Assembly: GCA_003674045.1 (NCBI GenBank)
Contig: PENC01000007.1
Location: forward strand, 124,001-188,000
Reading direction: 5' to 3'
DNA length: 64,000 nucleotides
DNA from: Streptomyces griseocarneus
Lineage (GTDB): Bacteria > Actinomycetota > Actinomycetes > Streptomycetales > Streptomycetaceae
Shown: in pieces, positions 18,141 to 26,978 of the stretch
Layout: every line of letters begins with the position of its first letter
Numbering within the stretch: the stretch's first letter is position 1
Program-made: the position numbers and the translations under genes
Notes under the pieces: generated by a model
The model's database searches: none
Told to the model about the DNA's origin: nothing
The model's input: only the letters and a program-made list of their open reading frames with translations

Positions 18141-18354
18141 GGGGTCGGGGGCGGAGCCCCCGGAGACGGCGGTGAGGCCGAACACCGACAGATGGCCGGA
18201 ATTCGGGGTCGGCCAGCGCTGCGCTGCCGCAACGGTCTCGTTACGGGCTCGCCGCAACACCAGAACACCCCCGGAGGGATTCGGCATCTGGTGATACAAA
18301 AGACGTCCGCTCGCCTGCCGTCCGACTGGCGGGATGCGCGCCCGATTCGCTCCT

Positions 18355-18380
18355 TCCCGGTGGATTTTCGGCCACCGGGA
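18355..18380 (+). other. Hairpin in the leader of the PQQ-propeller gene
   Basis: TCCCGGTGG at 18355-18363 and CCACCGGGA at 18372-18380 form a perfect 9-bp stem with an 8-base ATTTTCGG loop. It lies about 45 bases before the GAGGAAA ribosome binding site. There is no T-tract, so it is not a normal terminator; it could be an operator or RNA structure. Confidence 0.4.
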
Positions 18381-18431
18381 GCGCGGGGGAGACCGTTCCG
18401 GGACGGCGCACCCGTGTGAAGAGGAAAGCTG

Positions 18432-20246
18432 ATGTCACAGCCGCCCCAGCCGCCCAACCAGCCGCCAGGGGTTCCCCCGGCGCAGCCAGGCGGAGGCTTC
18501 GGAGCGCCGAACCCCTCGTACGGTTACCCGCCCCAGCCGCCGCAGTCGGCTCCGCAGCCTGCGCAGGCGCCCGCCGCACCTCAGCTCCAGAAGCCGCAGC
18601 CGCCCCAGGCGCCGCCGCCTCCGCCTGGAGCCGCGCCGCAGGTGCCTCCGCCGGGTGCGTTCGGGCAGCCCGGGGCGCAGCCCCCCGGGGGCTACGGCTA
18701 TCCCGGGCCGCCTCCCGCCTCCGCCCCCGGCGGTTACGGCTATCCCGCCCCTGGGCAGGGGTTCGGCGCTCCTACGCCGCCCCCGCCGCAGTTCGGCGCG
18801 TACCCGCCCGGTCCTGCCATGCCCAACGGCGACAACGGCGGTGCCAAGAAGCGCATGGCCGTGATCGTCTCGGCGGCCGTCGCGCTCGCGCTGGTCATCG
18901 GCGGTGGCGCCTGGTATGCGCTCTCCGGTGACGACGGCAAGGACGCCAAGGCGGGCGGCAGCAGCCAGAGCAAGGGCGACAACGGCCCCGGTGGTCCCAA
19001 GCCCAGGACCGTCGACGGGAAGATGCTGTTCAGCGTGCCCTCGCCGGACGTGCCGGACATGGTCCAGGCCGCGGGCATGTGGGCGACCGACCAGGTCGTG
19101 GCGAAGACCGATGTCTACAAGGTCACCGGCTACGGCCTGTCCGGCGGCAAGAAGTGGGAGATCCCGCTCGACGGCTACGTCTGCTGGGCCAACTCGCAGG
19201 CCACGGCCGACGGCAAGGCCGTGATCCTGGTCAGCGACGGCAAGCCGACGACCGAGAAGCCGTACGGCGGCCCCTGCACCCATGTGGTCGCGCTCGACCT
19301 GAACAAGGGCGCCAAGCTCTGGGAGAAGACTTCCAAGCAGGGCGACAAGGACATCACCTTCGAGGAGGTCACCATCGGCGGCGGCACGGTCGCCGCGGGC
19401 GGTCTCCGCGGTGGTGCGGCCTGGTCGCTGGACGACGGCAAGGAGCTGTGGAAGCCCAAGGCCGAGGACGACTGCAAGGACGCGGGCTACGGCGGCGGCA
19501 ACAAGCTGGTGGCCGTGCGCCGTTGCGGCGACTACCAGCGGCCGACGATCACGATCCAGACGCTCGACCCCAAGTCGGGCGCGATCAAGTCCAAGTTCAA
19601 GGTGCCCGCCGGGATCGACTACCCGCACATCGCGTCCACCGACCCGCTGGTCGTGGCCGTCTCGGCGGGTGACTCCACCGGCAACGGCGCCTCGGACTTC
19701 ATGGTGATCGACGACAGCGGCCAGGACGGCACCCTCCGTTCCAAGATCTCCACGGGCAACGGCCAGTACGAGCCGAAGTGCCCGACGACCGAGGTCGAGG
19801 GCTGCAAGAAGATCTCGATCACCAAGGACACGCTCTACATGCCGACGAAGGAGCACGCCTCGGGCGACTCCGACAAGCCGGGGCGGGTGAACGAGGTCGT
19901 CGCCTTCGACCTGGCCAGTGGCCAGACCAAGGGCAAGACGGACGGTGTGCCGGGTGCCGGCCTGATCCCGCTGGGCGTCGACAAGGACGGTTACGCGATC
20001 GTCTACCAGAGCGCGACCTACAACCAGGGCGGCCAGGTCTGGCGGATCGATCCGAAGACCTACAAGCCGGACATCCTGCTGAAGAACTCGGACGCCTCCG
20101 CCAAGCAGGAGAACGACCTCTCGCCGGACTACAAGCTGGGCCTGTGGTCCAACGGCCGGCTCCTCCTCGGCTCGGACTACGTCCACAAGCGGTCGACGGT
20201 CGCCCTCGACCGGGAGAACCTTCTCGCGGTCTTCGGCGGCAACTGA
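18432..20246 (+). CDS. Membrane-anchored PQQ-like beta-propeller protein
   Basis: The 604-residue protein has a ~130-residue proline/glutamine/glycine-rich cytoplasmic N-terminus, one membrane helix near residues 140-160 (MAVIVSAAVALALVIGGGAW), a short glycine/serine linker, then a ~430-residue extracellular PQQ-type propeller. Repeats such as VVALDLNKGAKLWEKT and AWSLDDGKELW are the WD-like PQQ blades. No catalytic residues for a dehydrogenase are evident, so it is probably a scaffold or sensor. ATG 18432 is preceded by GAGGAAA. The proline-rich N-terminus resembles those of substrates or partners of Streptomyces Ser/Thr kinases. Confidence 0.8.
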   Translation: MSQPPQPPNQPPGVPPAQPGGGFGAPNPSYGYPPQPPQSAPQPAQAPAAPQLQKPQPPQAPPPPPGAAPQVPPPGAFGQPGAQPPGGYGYPGPPPASAPGGYGYPAPGQGFGAPTPPPPQFGAYPPGPAMPNGDNGGAKKRMAVIVSAAVALALVIGGGAWYALSGDDGKDAKAGGSSQSKGDNGPGGPKPRTVDGKMLFSVPSPDVPDMVQAAGMWATDQVVAKTDVYKVTGYGLSGGKKWEIPLDGYVCWANSQATADGKAVILVSDGKPTTEKPYGGPCTHVVALDLNKGAKLWEKTSKQGDKDITFEEVTIGGGTVAAGGLRGGAAWSLDDGKELWKPKAEDDCKDAGYGGGNKLVAVRRCGDYQRPTITIQTLDPKSGAIKSKFKVPAGIDYPHIASTDPLVVAVSAGDSTGNGASDFMVIDDSGQDGTLRSKISTGNGQYEPKCPTTEVEGCKKISITKDTLYMPTKEHASGDSDKPGRVNEVVAFDLASGQTKGKTDGVPGAGLIPLGVDKDGYAIVYQSATYNQGGQVWRIDPKTYKPDILLKNSDASAKQENDLSPDYKLGLWSNGRLLLGSDYVHKRSTVALDRENLLAVFGGN

Positions 20247-20280
20247 CAGGTCGCCGCCTCGCACCGCTTCTCACCGCCTC

Positions 20281-20315
20281 CGCGGTCACTCCTGTGGTCA
20301 TCAGGGGTGACCGCG
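20281..20315 (+). terminator. Stem-loop after the PQQ-propeller gene
   Basis: CGCGGTCACTCCTG at 20281-20294 pairs with CAGGGGTGACCGCG at 20302-20315 (14 bp, one G-T pair, 7-base loop). It starts 35 bases after the stop codon. There is no T run, as is common for Streptomyces terminators. The rest of the gap to 20626 is the promoter region of the next regulator, in which I could not fix a -35/-10 pair. Confidence 0.65.
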
Positions 20316-20625
20316 CGGGTTGACGCCCGTATGGTTGCCCTCACGGATGTCCGACCCGCATCGTGTTGACGCCGTAGCCGTTTCCGATCGGTTGACGCAC
20401 GATGAAGCACGCTCGACGTCGTATCCCTGCCCGTCGCGTCTCGTTGCCTGAACGATCCGTTTCAGTCTCGAAGTACACGTGATTGGCAGGGATTTCGGCA
20501 TTCCGGGGGACTTCTCACCGGTAAGGGGCGCGGAACGTCGAACAAGCGTGTAGCTTCCGGGGGCAAGAGGGGTCGACATAGAGACTCGACAACAGAGACG
20601 TACGCAGGCGACAGGGGGCTAGCGC

Positions 20626-21360
20626 ATGGGCGTGCGGCTCATGGTGGTCGACGACCACCGACTGCTGGCGGAGGCGCTCGCCTCGGCACTGAAGCTGAGG
20701 GGGCACCGGGTGCTGGCCGCGGCGGCGCCGAGCGCGGGCGCGGCCGATCTCGTGGTCAGCCGTGCCCCGGAGGTATGCCTGCTGGGCACGGCCGCACCCG
20801 CCGAGCCGGGGGCTTTCGACCCCGTGGTGCGGATCAAGCGGGAGCGCCCTCAGGTGGCCGTCGTGGTGCTAGGCCCGGTGCCGAGCCCGCTCGGCATCGC
20901 GGCGGCCTTCGCCGCGGGCGCCTCCGGGTACGTACGGCACAACGAACGCATCGAGGGCGTCGAGCGGGCCATGATGAAGGCGCGCGCCGGGGAGGCCGCG
21001 GTCGATCCGCAGCTCCTCCAGGGCGCCTTCACCGAGCTCCTCAACCCGGCGGCCCAGCCCGACGACGAGGGGGCGCGGCTGCTCCAGCTGCTCACCCCGC
21101 GCGAGGTCGAGGTGCTGGTGCGGGTCGCCGAGGGCGAGGACACCCGGCTGATCGCGGCGGGGATGGGGATAGCGCCCAGCACCGCGCGCACGCATGTGCA
21201 GCGCGTCCTGATGAAGCTGGGCGTGGGCTCCCGGCTGGAGGCGGCGGCCCTCGCGGCCCGTACCGGCCTGCTCGACCGGGCCACGAGCGGCCCCGCGCAC
21301 GAGCCGGGACGGCTCATCGCTCCCCGGCGTCCGGGTCCGGGGGCGGGGCCTGGGGCCTGA
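20626..21360 (+). CDS. LuxR-type response regulator with a degenerate receiver
   Basis: A 244-residue protein: receiver domain at residues 1-125, LuxR/NarL helix-turn-helix at about 156-215 (LTPREVEVLVRVAEGEDTRL). The acidic pair DDH at residues 9-11 is present. The phosphoacceptor position, normally Asp near 54, reads CLLGT, with glycine at residue 54, and the conserved Lys near 103 is Arg/His (GYVRHN). It therefore probably works without phosphorylation. The 3' end overlaps the opposite-strand small membrane gene by 47 bases. It is related to the regulator at 26979, and the two bracket the galactose cluster. No histidine kinase adjoins it. Confidence 0.88.
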   Translation: MGVRLMVVDDHRLLAEALASALKLRGHRVLAAAAPSAGAADLVVSRAPEVCLLGTAAPAEPGAFDPVVRIKRERPQVAVVVLGPVPSPLGIAAAFAAGASGYVRHNERIEGVERAMMKARAGEAAVDPQLLQGAFTELLNPAAQPDDEGARLLQLLTPREVEVLVRVAEGEDTRLIAAGMGIAPSTARTHVQRVLMKLGVGSRLEAAALAARTGLLDRATSGPAHEPGRLIAPRRPGPGAGPGA

Positions 21361-21565
21361 GCCTGAACCACACCAGGAAGAAGGCCCCGAGCGCCAGCAT
21401 GCCGAGGCCCGTCCAGAGGTTGATGTTGATGCCCTGGGCCTTCTCCAGGTCCGCGTCGGACGCGGCGATCCCGGCCGCGGTGACGATCACGCCGTACACC
21501 GCGAACAGGCCGCCGATCACCAGCCGGAGGTCGAAGAGCCGTCGCTGCTTCCTGTTTCCGCGCAT
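21314..21565 (-). CDS. Small two-helix membrane protein paired with the symporter
   Basis: An 83-residue protein with a basic N-terminus (MRGNRKQRRLFD) and two hydrophobic helices (LVIGGLFAVYGVIVTAAGIAA and LWTGLGMLALGAFFLVWF) joined by a short acidic loop. Its start is 9 bases after the symporter stop, with GAGGAG at 7 bases, so the two are surely one operon. GTG 21571 is a possible alternative start but overlaps the ribosome binding site. It may stabilise or modulate the symporter, as small partner proteins do for some SSS transporters; that is inference. Confidence 0.75.
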   Translation of the reverse strand: MRGNRKQRRLFDLRLVIGGLFAVYGVIVTAAGIAASDADLEKAQGININLWTGLGMLALGAFFLVWFRLRPQAPPPDPDAGER

Positions 21566-21574
21566 GGGCACTCC

Positions 21575-23254
21575 TCAGAGCGAGAACGGGACGTAGCAGA
21601 CGGCGGCCAGCACGACCGCGCCCCAGCCGAGCAGCGCGGGCCTGCGGTACCAGACCGCGTCTCCTGGGTCCCCCGGCGCCGGAGGCGCCGCAGCTTCAGG
21701 CGAGCGCGTCCCGTAGACGAAACCGGCCAGCGACTCCACCGGCTTGGGCTCGGTCGCGTACGAGACGGCGACCGTGACCACCGCGCCCACGGCGAACGCG
21801 ACGATCGCGGAGACGAAGTTGGCGCCCTGGTCGGACGGGATCGCGACGACGCCCTGCTTGTAGAGCCAGAAGTAGTTCAGCATCGCGGCCACCGTGCCGG
21901 ACAGCAGCCCCCAGAAACCGGCCGCCGGCGTGGCCCGCCGCCAGAACATCCCCAGGATGAACACGCAGAACAGCGGCACGTTGAAGAAGGAGAACAGCGT
22001 CTGGAGGTAGTTCATGATGTTGGAGAAGGACGAGGCGATGAAGGCCGTGCCCATGCCCGCCAGCACGCCGATCGCGGTGACCCGGCGGCCGGTCGCCAGG
22101 TAGTACGCGTCCGGGCGGGCCTTGCGTACGTAGGCGGCCCAGATGTCGTTGGTGAAGACCGTGTTGAACGACGAGACGTTGGCCGCCATGCCCGCCATGA
22201 AGGCCGCGAGCAGACCGGTCACGGCGAGCCCGAGCACGCCGTTCGGCAGCAGGTCGCGCATCAGCACCGGAATGGCGTCGTTGTAGGCGAGGCCGCTGCC
22301 GTCCCTGCCCAGGGCGGGCTCCATGACCAGGGCGATCATCCCGGGCAGTACCACCACGAGCGGTATCAGCAGCTTGGGGAAGGCGGCGATGAGCGGGGTG
22401 CGCCGGGCGGCGCCGAGGTCCTTGGCGGACAGCGCGCGCTGCACCTCCGCGAAGTTCGTCGTCCAGTAGCCGAAGCTGAGCACGAAGCCCAGACCCAGGG
22501 TGATCGTGAGCCAGTTGGCGCCCAGCGGATTGCCGTGGCCGATGCCCGTACCGCCCCACGCGCTCAGGAAGTCGTCACCGCGGCTGTGCCGCAGCGACGA
22601 CGACAGGCCGTGCCAGCCACCGACCCGCTTCAGGCCCACGACCGTCAGCGGGATCAGCGCGGCCAGGATGACGAAGAACTGGAGCACCTCGTTGTAGACC
22701 GCCGACGACAGGCCGCCCAGCGTGATGTACGCGAGGACGAAGAAGCCCGCGACGACGATCGCCACCCACTGCGGCCATCCCAGGAGCGCCTGGAGCACGA
22801 TCGCCATCGCGTAGAGGTTCACGCCCGCGATCAGCACCGACGAGACGGCGAAGATCACCGACGAGAGCAGATGCGAGGACGGCCCGAAGCGGTGCAGCAG
22901 GAACTCCGGTACGGAGTGCACCTTCGAGCCGTAGTAGAACGGCATCATCACCAGCCCCAGGAAGACCATGGCCGGTATCGCGCCGATCCAGTACCAGTGG
23001 ACCGTGTACGCCCCGTACTGTGCGCCGTTGGCGGCCATGCCCAGGATCTCGGTCGCGCCGAGATTGGCCGCCACGAAGGCGAGGCCGGTGACCCACGCGG
23101 GCAGCGAACGGCCCGCCAGGAAGAAGTCCAGGCTGGTGCGGACCGACCGGCGGGCCGCGAAGCCGATGCCGAGGACGACCGCGAAGTAGAGGGCGAGGAT
23201 CGTGTAGTCGAGCCAGTCGACGTCAAGCCGCAGCCCTTCGGCCAGTTGGCGCAT
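21575..23254 (-). CDS. Sodium:solute symporter (SSS family), likely for galactose or glucose
   Basis: The 559-residue protein has about 13-14 membrane helices and SSS family hallmarks: an N-terminal YTILALYFAVVLGIGFAARR helix, RSLPAWVTGLAFVAANLGATE near residues 50-70 (Na+-site helix), and the GxxAAxMAxxAANVSSFNTVFTND signature-like block near residue 350. It moves a solute with Na+ across the membrane. Its gene is divergent from galT, so galactose is the likeliest cargo. A two-helix partner follows in the same operon. ATG 23254; the shared divergent promoter region is 23255-23458. Confidence 0.88.
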   Translation of the reverse strand: MRQLAEGLRLDVDWLDYTILALYFAVVLGIGFAARRSVRTSLDFFLAGRSLPAWVTGLAFVAANLGATEILGMAANGAQYGAYTVHWYWIGAIPAMVFLGLVMMPFYYGSKVHSVPEFLLHRFGPSSHLLSSVIFAVSSVLIAGVNLYAMAIVLQALLGWPQWVAIVVAGFFVLAYITLGGLSSAVYNEVLQFFVILAALIPLTVVGLKRVGGWHGLSSSLRHSRGDDFLSAWGGTGIGHGNPLGANWLTITLGLGFVLSFGYWTTNFAEVQRALSAKDLGAARRTPLIAAFPKLLIPLVVVLPGMIALVMEPALGRDGSGLAYNDAIPVLMRDLLPNGVLGLAVTGLLAAFMAGMAANVSSFNTVFTNDIWAAYVRKARPDAYYLATGRRVTAIGVLAGMGTAFIASSFSNIMNYLQTLFSFFNVPLFCVFILGMFWRRATPAAGFWGLLSGTVAAMLNYFWLYKQGVVAIPSDQGANFVSAIVAFAVGAVVTVAVSYATEPKPVESLAGFVYGTRSPEAAAPPAPGDPGDAVWYRRPALLGWGAVVLAAVCYVPFSL

Positions 23255-23367
23255 GGATCACCTCATCGCTCGCTGATGACAGCCCTGTTGGCCCCTTCAC
23301 CGGGGCGTCTTCCGGGACGCGCGGCCCCGATCGGGCATGGTTGACGGCGCTGTTGGGACATGATTCC

Positions 23368-23387
23368 TTGTGTTGAGTTGTGTGTGA
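23368..23387. promoter_or_regulatory. Direct repeats in the symporter-galT divergent promoter region
   Basis: Two head-to-tail copies start with TTGTGT (23368 and 23378), 10 bp apart, in the only AT-richer stretch of the gap between the symporter and galT. Ten-base spacing places both on one face of the helix, as for a regulator binding site. In Streptomyces lividans the gal promoter is controlled through hexamer direct repeats, so this is a plausible operator, but I inferred it from position and pattern only. Confidence 0.4.
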
Positions 23388-23458
23388 AGATGTTCGGACG
23401 GGAGGGATTTCTTCAGTGCCTTCAGTGATGCGGACAGCGCCATGACGACGGCCGCGGC

Positions 23459-24517
23459 ATGAGGAGGACGGCGACCCGGCTCGCCGACGGACGCGAGCTG
23501 ATCTACTACGACCTCCACGACGGCGCCCCACGCGCCGCTCCCGCCCCCGACCGGCGGCCGCTCGACCCCGTCACCAGCGCCCCGGAGGTCCGACGGGACC
23601 CGCTGCTCGGCGACAGCGTCGTCATCGCAGCGCACCGGCAGGCGCGCACGTACCACCCGCCCCCCGACGCCTGCCCGCTGTGCCCCTCCCGGCCGGGCAG
23701 CCCCAGCGAGATCCCCGCCGCCGACTACGACGTCGCCGTCTTCGAGAACCGCTTCCCCTCCCTGGCCGGGGACGCCGGGCGCTGCGAGGTCGTCTGCTTC
23801 ACCCCCGACCACGACGCCTCCTTCGCCGACCTGGACGAGGAGCGCGCCGCCCTGGTCGTCGCCGCCTGGACCGACCGCACGGCCGAGCTCTCCCGGCTGC
23901 CCTCCGTGGCCCAGGTCTTCTGCTTCGAGAACCGCGGCCGGGAGATCGGCGTGACCCTCGGCCACCCGCACGGCCAGATCTACGCCTACCCGTTCGTCAC
24001 CCCGCGCACCGAGCGCATGCTCGCATCGGCCGCCGCGCACCACCGGCGGACCGGCGGCGGGAACCTCTTCGACGCCACCGTGGCCGCCGAACGCGCCGAC
24101 GGCCGCCGGATCGTGCTCGACACCGACCACTGGACGGCCTTCGTGCCGTACGCGGCCCACTGGCCGTACGAGGTGCACCTCTACCCGCGGCGCAGGGTGC
24201 CCGACCTGCCCGCGCTGGACGACGCGGCGCGCACAGCCCTTCCACAGGTCTACCTGGAACTCTTGCGGCGCTTCGACCGGATCTTCGAGGAGGAGGAAGG
24301 CGCGGTACGTACGCCATACATCTCCGCCTGGCACCAAGCGCCCGTCCGGCACCCCCACAGGAGTGAATTCGCCCTCCACCTCGAGCTCTTCACCGTGCGC
24401 CGGGCTCCCGGCAAGCTCAAGTTCCTCGCCGGTTCCGAATCCGGCATGAGTGTGTTCATCAACGACGTGCCGCCCGAGGCCGCGGCCGCGCGACTCCGAG
24501 AGGTGGCGACCACATGA
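23459..24517 (+). CDS. galT: Galactose-1-phosphate uridylyltransferase
   Basis: A 352-residue HIT-superfamily enzyme that swaps UMP from UDP-glucose to galactose-1-phosphate in the Leloir pathway. The zinc cysteines (CPLCPSRPG near residue 65) and the catalytic HPHGQ motif (GHPHGQIYAYPF near residues 168-179, nucleophilic His in HPH) are present, as is the C-terminal ISAWHQAP/HLELFTVRR block. ATG 23459 gives the conserved TRLADGREL start, though the ribosome binding site is weak. Its stop overlaps the galE start, the first link in a coupled galT-galE-galK operon. Confidence 0.95.
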   Translation: MRRTATRLADGRELIYYDLHDGAPRAAPAPDRRPLDPVTSAPEVRRDPLLGDSVVIAAHRQARTYHPPPDACPLCPSRPGSPSEIPAADYDVAVFENRFPSLAGDAGRCEVVCFTPDHDASFADLDEERAALVVAAWTDRTAELSRLPSVAQVFCFENRGREIGVTLGHPHGQIYAYPFVTPRTERMLASAAAHHRRTGGGNLFDATVAAERADGRRIVLDTDHWTAFVPYAAHWPYEVHLYPRRRVPDLPALDDAARTALPQVYLELLRRFDRIFEEEEGAVRTPYISAWHQAPVRHPHRSEFALHLELFTVRRAPGKLKFLAGSESGMSVFINDVPPEAAAARLREVATT

Positions 24518-25476
24518 GCACATACCTGGTCACGGGCGGTGCGGGATACGTCGGCAGCACCGTGGCCGCACACCTGCTGGCCGCCGGGCACGGCGTGACC
24601 GTCCTCGACGACCTCTCCACCGGGCACCGCGCCGCCGTCCCCGAGGGCGCGCGCTTCGTCGAGGGGCGCGTCCAGGACGCGGGGCGCTGGCTGGACAGCT
24701 CGTACGAGGCGGTGCTGCACTTCGCCGCGTTCTCGCGGGTGGGGGAGTCGGTCACCGACCCCGCGCCGTACTGGGCGAACAACGTCGGCGGCACCGCCGA
24801 CCTGCTCGCCGCCATGCGCGACGCGGGCGTGCGCACCCTCGTCTTCTCCTCCACCGCCGCCACCTACGGCGAACCGGCCGCGGTGCCGATCACCGAGACC
24901 GCTCCCACGGCCCCCACCAGCCCCTACGGCGCCACCAAGCTCGCCGTCGACCACATGATCAGCGGCGAGTGCGCGGCCCACGGCCTGGCCGCCGTCTCGC
25001 TCCGCTACTTCAATGTCGCGGGCGCGTACGGCGCGTACGGCGAGCGGCACGCCCCCGAGACCCACCTCATCCCGCTCGTGCTCCAAGTGGCGCTGGGGGA
25101 GCGCGAGTCGGTCGCGGTGTACGGCGACGACTACCCCACGCCCGACGGCACGTGCGTACGCGACTACATCCACGTCGCCGATCTCGCCGAGGCCCATCTG
25201 CTCGCCCTGTCCGCCGCGCGCGACGGCGAGCACCTGATCTGCAACCTCGGCAACGGCAACGGCTTCTCCGTCCACGAGGTCGTCGAGACCGCCCGCAAGG
25301 TCACCGGCCACGCGATCCCGCAGACCGCCGCCGCGCGCCGCCCCGGCGACCCGGCCGTCCTCGTCGCCTCCGCCGAGCGCGCCGCCGAGAAGCTGGGCTG
25401 GCGCCCGCGCCGTACGGACCTGGCGGAGATCATCGCGGACGCCTGGGAGTTCGCGCGGCGGACGGCGGCCGGATGA
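24514..25476 (+). CDS. galE: UDP-glucose 4-epimerase
   Basis: A 320-residue extended SDR that interconverts UDP-galactose and UDP-glucose. The NAD-binding VTGGAGYVGSTV motif is at residues 6-17, the catalytic Ser in FSSTAATYG near residue 115, and the YxxxK in SPYGATKLAVD near residue 140 is intact. DGTCVRDYIHVADLA near residue 210 is the standard substrate-side motif. The ATG at 24514 overlaps the galT stop (ATGA) and its own stop overlaps the galK start, so translation is coupled through the operon. Confidence 0.96.
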   Translation: MSTYLVTGGAGYVGSTVAAHLLAAGHGVTVLDDLSTGHRAAVPEGARFVEGRVQDAGRWLDSSYEAVLHFAAFSRVGESVTDPAPYWANNVGGTADLLAAMRDAGVRTLVFSSTAATYGEPAAVPITETAPTAPTSPYGATKLAVDHMISGECAAHGLAAVSLRYFNVAGAYGAYGERHAPETHLIPLVLQVALGERESVAVYGDDYPTPDGTCVRDYIHVADLAEAHLLALSAARDGEHLICNLGNGNGFSVHEVVETARKVTGHAIPQTAAARRPGDPAVLVASAERAAEKLGWRPRRTDLAEIIADAWEFARRTAAG

Positions 25477-26594
25477 GCGCCTTCGAGCGGGCCTTCGGCC
25501 GCGCGCCCGCCGGGGTCTGGGCGGCGCCGGGCCGGGTGAACCTCATCGGTGAGTACACCGACATCAACGAGGGCTGGGTGCTGCCGCTCGCGCTGCCGCA
25601 CACCGTGCGGGTGGCGGCCGCGCCGCGCGAGGACGGGCGGCTGCGGCTGCACCGCGGCGAGGACCCGGCGACGGGGTGGGCGGAAGGCGGCGTGGAGGGG
25701 GCCGACGGCTGGGCCGCCTACCCGTCGGGCGTCCTGTGGGCCCTGCGTGCCGAGGGGTACGCCGTCGGGGGCGCGGACCTCCAGGTGGACGGCGACGTGC
25801 CGATGGGCGCCGGGCTGTCCTCCTCCGCGGCCCTGGAGTGCGCCGTCGCCCTCGCCCTCGACGGGCTGTACGGACTCGGGCTCTCCCGGCAGGAGGTCGC
25901 CCGGATCTGCCGACGGGCGGAGAACGACTTCGTCGGCGTGCCCTGCGGGATCATGGACCAGATGGCCTCGATGTGCTGCGAGGACGGCCGCGCCCTGCAC
26001 TTGGACACCCGTGAACTCACGTGGCGTCAGGTGCCGTTGAGGCTGGAGGAGGCCGGGTTGCGGCTGGTGGTCGTCGATACGCGGGTGCGGCACGCGCTGG
26101 GCGACGGCGCCTACGCGGCACGGCGCGCGGGGTGCGAGGCCGGGGCGCACGCCCTGGGCGTCCGCTCCCTGCGGGACGTGCCCCACGGGCGGCTGGCCGA
26201 CGTACTGGAGCTGCTGCCGGACCCCGCGGTGCGCGGGCTCGTCCGCCATGTGGTGGCCGAGAACGAGCGGGTGCGGCAGGTCGTCGCGCTGCTCGACGCG
26301 GGCGATGTCCGCGCGGCCGGACCGGTGCTCACGGCCGGGCACGCCTCCCTCCGCGACGACTTCGGGGTGTCCTGCCCGGAGCTCGACCTGGCCGTCGCGA
26401 CCGCGAACGAAGCCGGGGCGGCGGGTGCGCGGATGACAGGAGCCGGGTTCGGGGGCTCGGCGGTGGCCCTGGTGGACGAGCGGCAGGTGGGAGCCGTGAC
26501 GCAGGCGGTACGGGCGGCGTTCGCGCGGGCCGGGTACGGGGAGCCGGGCGTCTTCACGGCGACGGCGTCGGCGGGGGCGCGGCGCGTGGCGTAG
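25473..26594 (+). CDS. galK: Galactokinase
   Basis: A 373-residue GHMP kinase that makes galactose-1-phosphate from galactose and ATP. The galactokinase signature GRVNLIGEYTDINEGWVLP is at about residues 18-36, the ATP loop MGAGLSSSAALE near residues 111-122, and the C-terminal MTGAGFGGSAVAL near residue 325. The catalytic Asp lies in the CGIMDQMAS motif. ATG 25473 overlaps the galE stop. With the symporter this gives a complete uptake and Leloir unit. Confidence 0.95.
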   Translation: MSAFERAFGRAPAGVWAAPGRVNLIGEYTDINEGWVLPLALPHTVRVAAAPREDGRLRLHRGEDPATGWAEGGVEGADGWAAYPSGVLWALRAEGYAVGGADLQVDGDVPMGAGLSSSAALECAVALALDGLYGLGLSRQEVARICRRAENDFVGVPCGIMDQMASMCCEDGRALHLDTRELTWRQVPLRLEEAGLRLVVVDTRVRHALGDGAYAARRAGCEAGAHALGVRSLRDVPHGRLADVLELLPDPAVRGLVRHVVAENERVRQVVALLDAGDVRAAGPVLTAGHASLRDDFGVSCPELDLAVATANEAGAAGARMTGAGFGGSAVALVDERQVGAVTQAVRAAFARAGYGEPGVFTATASAGARRVA

Positions 26595-26978
26595 CCGTGG
26601 GGCGGAGCCGTCGGCCGGAGCCGTGACGCGAGCCGCGGCGACGCCCCGTCGGCGGTCCGTCAGATGATCGGATTCCGGCGGTGGGGAGCGACAACATCGA
26701 GTCGTTCCGTGTCGTTCACTGCCCCAATACTGAACATAAAGCTCACCATAAACACGCGGGTCAAGCAGTTTTGCCAATCGGCTTCCGTCGTCGGACCCCC
26801 GCCGTACGCTGATGCACAGCGCCGGTGGGGGCCGGTGCTGATCAGGGGGCGAGACAGTCAGGTACGACGCCCGGGGGCGGGGTAGTTGTCATGGCACGGC
26901 GGCGGCCGTGCGCGCGTGGCGATCCCGTCACCGGGCGCCGTACCCGCACTGACCGCCGCCCGGAACAAGGGGGTGGCT
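26595..26978. other. 384-bp gap between galK and a response regulator
   Basis: The first part is GC-rich with repeated GGAGCCGT-like stretches and no clear terminator. A markedly AT-richer patch around 26700-26790 contains TGAACATAAAGCTCACCATA and is the best place for the promoter of the downstream regulator. No coding frame is convincing. The last 95 bases could extend the regulator frame upstream, but the sequence there does not look like receiver-domain protein. Confidence 0.4.
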
